From contig NZ_LMPS01000001.1 in NCBI RefSeq assembly GCF_001424405.1, positions 1,113,999 to 1,177,998 of the forward strand: a stretch of DNA of 64,000 nt, read 5' to 3'. The notes under the pieces are model-generated. The model was not told the DNA's origin. It ran no database searches and saw only the letters and a list, made by a program, of their open reading frames with translations. Every line of letters starts with the position of its first letter. Positions within the stretch are counted from its first letter, which is position 1. Origin of the DNA: Dyadobacter sp. Leaf189 (lineage in GTDB: Bacteria; Bacteroidota; Bacteroidia; Cytophagales; Spirosomataceae). Positions 61,088 to 64,000 of this stretch are shown piece after piece. Both the position numbers and the translations under genes were made by a program.

Positions 61088-62330
61088 TCAATAATGAATT
61101 GTAAATAGCCTGGTAGCGCGAAGCGATCAGGCTTTCTGAATAATGATTAACAACTTTTTCGCGGGCGGCCGCTGACAAGGCAGGCGATCCGTTTTGTTCC
61201 AGCACCCAGCTGATCCCGGCTGCAAGTGAATCGGCAGACCTTTGTTCAGCAACAAATCCATTTAGCTGATGATCGATCATTTCCGGAATTCCCCCGGTAT
61301 CAAATCCAACCGCAGGAGTGCCGCAGGCCATTGCCTCCATGATTGTATTCGGCAGATTATCTTCCAATGATGGTACTACGATCAGGTCAGCGGCATTATA
61401 AGCATTCACCATCGTTTCTGTATCGCTGATCTTGCCTATATAATGTACGGGAACGGGGAAATCCGAGAAGCCGGACACATCTGCTTTTCCAAAGAGCATC
61501 ACCTCAATTCCTGCCGAAACGGACTTCATGCACTCCAAAGCTTGTTTGAAATAAACGAAGCCTTTTCTTTTATCCTGAATGTTTGCTCCGGTAAACAGGA
61601 TCAGCTTTTTATCAGCAGGCAACCCGAATGCGTGGCGCGCTGCAAGCTTGTCTACCGGCCTGAACAAGGTAGTGTCAATGCAGTTTGGAATGCAAAATGA
61701 GTTGAGATTCCTGGTAAGCGCCGCTTTTTTGGCGAGTGTATCCAGCCACAAGCTGGGAGAGATCAGGGCTGTTTTGGCCTGCGAATAAAGTGCCTTTTTT
61801 GCTTCAAATTGTGTAAAGGAAATGTCGTAAATGTCGGGCTTTGCCAGATAAGGACAGTATTGGCAATGTGACAGAAACCGCTCGCAGCCGCGGTTGTAAT
61901 GGCAGCCACCGGTCATTGTCCACATATCGTGCATTGTCCATACAATGGGTTTATTTAATGCAAAAAGCTTTTCGAGAGATTGGAGTGAAAGAAACCCGAA
62001 GTTGATCCAATGCAAATGCAGGATATCTGCCTTTCTGACTAATGGATGTGCGCTAATATCTGCTCCAATCCCAGCAGGGGAGAACGCAAACCTCACTGAC
62101 TGATCTGCTTCCTGCGGGTAAAAAAGGAGCCGCTCGGCGGTAAACCGGGCCCACATTTTTCGCAGGTCCCATTTTGAATTGCCTAATCCATAAACATTTT
62201 GCTCCTCTTTTGAAGGAAATGCAGCAAGCAGACTGGATTCGATACCCGACTTTAATAATGCCTGATGCAACCGGGCAGCTGCCACTCCTGCGCCTCCTTC
62301 CAAATGAAACGTACTTAAATGAAGTACCAT
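61080..62330 (-). CDS. glycosyltransferase family 4 protein
   Basis: This is a GT-B fold transferase of 416 residues. The N-terminal acceptor domain starts VLHLSTFHLEGGAGVAAARL and contains IVWTMHDMWTMTGGCHYNRGCERF with a cysteine-rich insert (CQYC). The C-terminal donor domain has LILFTGANIQDKRKGF and the family motif LEDNLPNTIMEAMACGTPAVGFDTGGIPEMI. It is the first gene of a two-gene unit with the GT2 enzyme. Likely role is assembly of a surface polysaccharide. The sugars are unknown. Confidence 0.93.
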   Translation of the reverse strand: MVLHLSTFHLEGGAGVAAARLHQALLKSGIESSLLAAFPSKEEQNVYGLGNSKWDLRKMWARFTAERLLFYPQEADQSVRFAFSPAGIGADISAHPLVRKADILHLHWINFGFLSLQSLEKLFALNKPIVWTMHDMWTMTGGCHYNRGCERFLSHCQYCPYLAKPDIYDISFTQFEAKKALYSQAKTALISPSLWLDTLAKKAALTRNLNSFCIPNCIDTTLFRPVDKLAARHAFGLPADKKLILFTGANIQDKRKGFVYFKQALECMKSVSAGIEVMLFGKADVSGFSDFPVPVHYIGKISDTETMVNAYNAADLIVVPSLEDNLPNTIMEAMACGTPAVGFDTGGIPEMIDHQLNGFVAEQRSADSLAAGISWVLEQNGSPALSAAAREKVVNHYSESLIASRYQAIYNSLLNG

Positions 62331-62458
62331 GTAAATGAACTTTGCCGACGGTTTCCGAAGGGATGTTAATGTTTGATAGCGGTAAAATTAAACAGTTCCT
62401 CGCTTAAAAATTTTATTCGTTGATCTATCTTTATCCTGAACTAAGTAAACTGACGATA

Positions 62459-63367
62459 ATGTCTAATGAAAAGCGCAGCCACGAGGCGCATTCGGAATGG
62501 TACGATGTCCAATACGCGACAAAGGAGGCGAAAGACAGGGCTATTGAGCTGTGGGAGTATGATAATCAGCATAAAACCATCAACCACTGGATTCACCAGC
62601 GGATGCTTACATTGACTGATCCTTTTGTAACAGAGTCGAAAACGTGGCTTACAGTAGGGGATGGTTACGGTTTTGATGCCAATCACTTTTACAAAAAGGG
62701 GCTGGATGTGACTGCTACCGACATTTCAGAAGCTTTTCTTCCATTATCCAGATCGCGGGGGTTTATTGAAAAATATGCTGTCGAGAACGTTGAAAAACTC
62801 ACTTTTCCTGACGGTAGCTTCGATTATATCTTTTGTAAAGAAGCCTATCATCACTTTCCCCGCCCGTATTTGGGCGTTTATGAAATGCTCCGCGTTGCCA
62901 GAGAGGCGGTCATACTGGTCGAGCCCCACGACCCGATTTCTAAAATGCCCTTTTTATTGGCGCTACGAAATATTTTCGATCGTTTTGATACAAATGCTTT
63001 ACAAAAATATTGGAAGAACAGGTATTCGTTTGAGGAAGTCGGCAATTACGTTTTCAAGCTCTCGGAGCGGGAGATGGACAAGCTTGCAAATGGTATGGGT
63101 CTCCCGATGGTTGCATTTAAAGGCATTAACAATAACTATTACCACCCTTCATACAGCCAGGAAAAGGCAGATGATTCGTCTCCTGCTTTCAGGAAGATAA
63201 AGCGCAAGCTGGCGTTTCACGATTTTCTTACGAAGGCTACGTTAATGCCCTCACAGGTACTTTGCGCAGTCATTTTTAAGAAAGTACCCTCTGCACAGGT
63301 TTTAAGTGCCATGCAAAGAGAAGGCTTTCAGGTACACGTTTTTCCACCAAATCCTTACGCCAGGTAA
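62459..63367 (+). CDS. class I SAM-dependent methyltransferase
   Basis: The start at 62459 (MSNEKRSHEAHSEWYDVQ) replaces an in-frame ATT-like extension. The Rossmann-type methyltransferase core shows LTVGDGYGFDANHFYKKGL (motif I), VTATDISEAFLPL (motif II acidic residue), FPDGSFDYIFCKEAYHHFPR (motif post I/III) and EAVILVEPHDP. Homologues are often found among polysaccharide and glycosyltransferase genes; this one is divergent from the GT4/GT2 pair. It may methylate a glycan or lipid, but the acceptor is unknown. Confidence 0.9.
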   Translation: MSNEKRSHEAHSEWYDVQYATKEAKDRAIELWEYDNQHKTINHWIHQRMLTLTDPFVTESKTWLTVGDGYGFDANHFYKKGLDVTATDISEAFLPLSRSRGFIEKYAVENVEKLTFPDGSFDYIFCKEAYHHFPRPYLGVYEMLRVAREAVILVEPHDPISKMPFLLALRNIFDRFDTNALQKYWKNRYSFEEVGNYVFKLSEREMDKLANGMGLPMVAFKGINNNYYHPSYSQEKADDSSPAFRKIKRKLAFHDFLTKATLMPSQVLCAVIFKKVPSAQVLSAMQREGFQVHVFPPNPYAR

Positions 63368-63862
63368 TCATTCGCCTGACTTGAAACCAATGGTCGCGCG
63401 TGCTGGCTGGGGCGGATCAAGCAGGTATTGCAATGCCTGGTGGATATCCTCAAACTTTGTCTCCATTTCGAGCTCAATGGCTTCAATTCGCTGCCTGAGT
63501 TCGGCAGAGTCCAGGTAATTCTGCCGCATTCTAACGAATGCACGCATAATCGTAATGTTTACTTCCAGCGCTTTCGTGCTTTTCAACACGCTGGAAAGCA
63601 TAGCGACACCTTGCTCGGTGAATGCAAATGGCAGGTACCTGTTACCGCCTGGACTTGAGGTCACATTTTGTGACCTCAAAACCTGGTACTCCTTTTGCGT
63701 CAGCTCGAACATAAAATCGGGCGGGAACCTGTCCATATTCCTTCGGACGGCCTGTTTCAGTGCTTTGGTTTCGATCTTGTACATTTCTGCCAGATCGTAG
63801 TCGAGCATTACTTTACAGCCGCGAATAACAAATACTTTGTTTTGAATGATTTGTAAATCCAT
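63368..63862 (-). CDS. ORF6N domain-containing DNA-binding protein
   Basis: The N-terminal 90 residues form an ORF6N/KilA-N-like domain: KVFVIRGCKVMLDYDLAEMY, TKALKQAVRRNMDRFPPDFMFELT, and RYLPFAFTEQGVAMLSSVLKS. A short coiled-coil-like tail follows (ELRQRIEAIELEMETKFEDI). The domain is shared with phage and large-virus proteins and with chromosomal genes of many Bacteroidota. No phage structural genes are near, so it is probably a resident regulator or a remnant. The 3' end abuts the methyltransferase stop. Confidence 0.93.
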   Translation of the reverse strand: MDLQIIQNKVFVIRGCKVMLDYDLAEMYKIETKALKQAVRRNMDRFPPDFMFELTQKEYQVLRSQNVTSSPGGNRYLPFAFTEQGVAMLSSVLKSTKALEVNITIMRAFVRMRQNYLDSAELRQRIEAIELEMETKFEDIHQALQYLLDPPQPARATIGFKSGE

Positions 63863-64000
63863 AAACGTATTTAAGATGTTCTATACAACCAATACGTCGG
63901 TTTTTAGCTTTGGTAACGGGGTAAATTGAAATTTTTTGGTAGGTTGAAATATGCATAGTTTTATGCCCGACATTAAACATGCACACAGAATGCTTCCTGA
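63863..64000. other. window edge, possible start of a new gene
   Basis: An ATG at 63963 opens a plus-strand frame (MPDIKHAHRMLP...) that runs to the end of the window, but 12 codons are too few to judge. The rest presumably holds the ORF6N promoter. Confidence 0.2.

Noticed and set aside
63368..63862. Prophage remnant, suggested by the ORF6N domain.
   Set aside because: No integrase, structural genes or att-like repeats are nearby, and ORF6N proteins are common chromosomal genes in this phylum.

Overview
The window looks like the chromosome of a Bacteroidota bacterium of the order Cytophagales, probably close to Dyadobacter. This is inferred from gene content, since no rRNA is present. The markers are two SusC/SusD pairs, a TonB receptor paired with a DUF4249 lipoprotein, a T9SS plug protein (DUF5103), PorT-like and DUF5723 outer-membrane proteins, DUF4302 and DUF6934 proteins, lipobox signal peptides, very weak Shine-Dalgarno sequences and promoter boxes of the TAnnTTTG type. 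No tRNA, rRNA, CRISPR array or intact insertion sequence was seen.

Layout. 1-11.6 kb holds metabolic genes (a permuted D-amino-acid-oxidase-like flavoenzyme cut by the window edge, threonine aldolase, gluconolactonase-like protein, SDR, AraC regulator), conserved small proteins, and a TonB receptor/DUF4249 pair. 11.7-16.1 kb is an accessory patch: a 58-residue ORF with its own terminator beside a DUF6934 gene, a class D beta-lactamase, an ankyrin-PDZ fusion, a SymE-like toxin, a divergent XRE regulator and an AT-rich gene with a HEPN-type R-x5-H motif. 16.1-19.7 kb has a GH18 lipoprotein, a Tat-exported Gfo/Idh/MocA oxidoreductase, the decayed remnant of a second such gene, a VapC/DUF6364 toxin-antitoxin pair with a perfect 14-bp inverted-repeat operator, and a small secreted protein.

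19.9-26.6 kb is a minus-strand sugar-acid utilisation locus (MFS transporter, SDR, Gfo/Idh/MocA, sugar isomerase/epimerase, GH88 hydrolase, AraC regulator), interrupted by a large hairpin repeat that recurs at 28.5 kb. 26.7-47.4 kb is mainly housekeeping: ABC exporter, PBP1A, MsrB, PheS, RadA, RlpA, YchF, ABC-F, DUF58, a PUR-type DUF3276 protein, a LytTR regulator, the T9SS plug, and an ATP-grasp/esterase pair of unknown purpose. 47.5 kb carries a precorrin-2 dehydrogenase-like gene.

48.4-60.1 kb holds two convergent SusC/SusD systems. The plus-strand one continues into a zinc metallopeptidase lipoprotein and a DUF4302 lipoprotein, which suggests cell-surface proteolysis coupled to TonB-dependent uptake. 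60.3-63.9 kb has two overlapping glycosyltransferases, a methyltransferase and an ORF6N DNA-binding protein.

The candidates most worth following as undescribed systems are the SymE/ankyrin-PDZ/XRE/HEPN patch, the 58-residue ORF/DUF6934 pair and the ATP-grasp/esterase pair. None is proven by sequence alone. Start codons were moved inward where a signal peptide, lipobox or family start argued for it.
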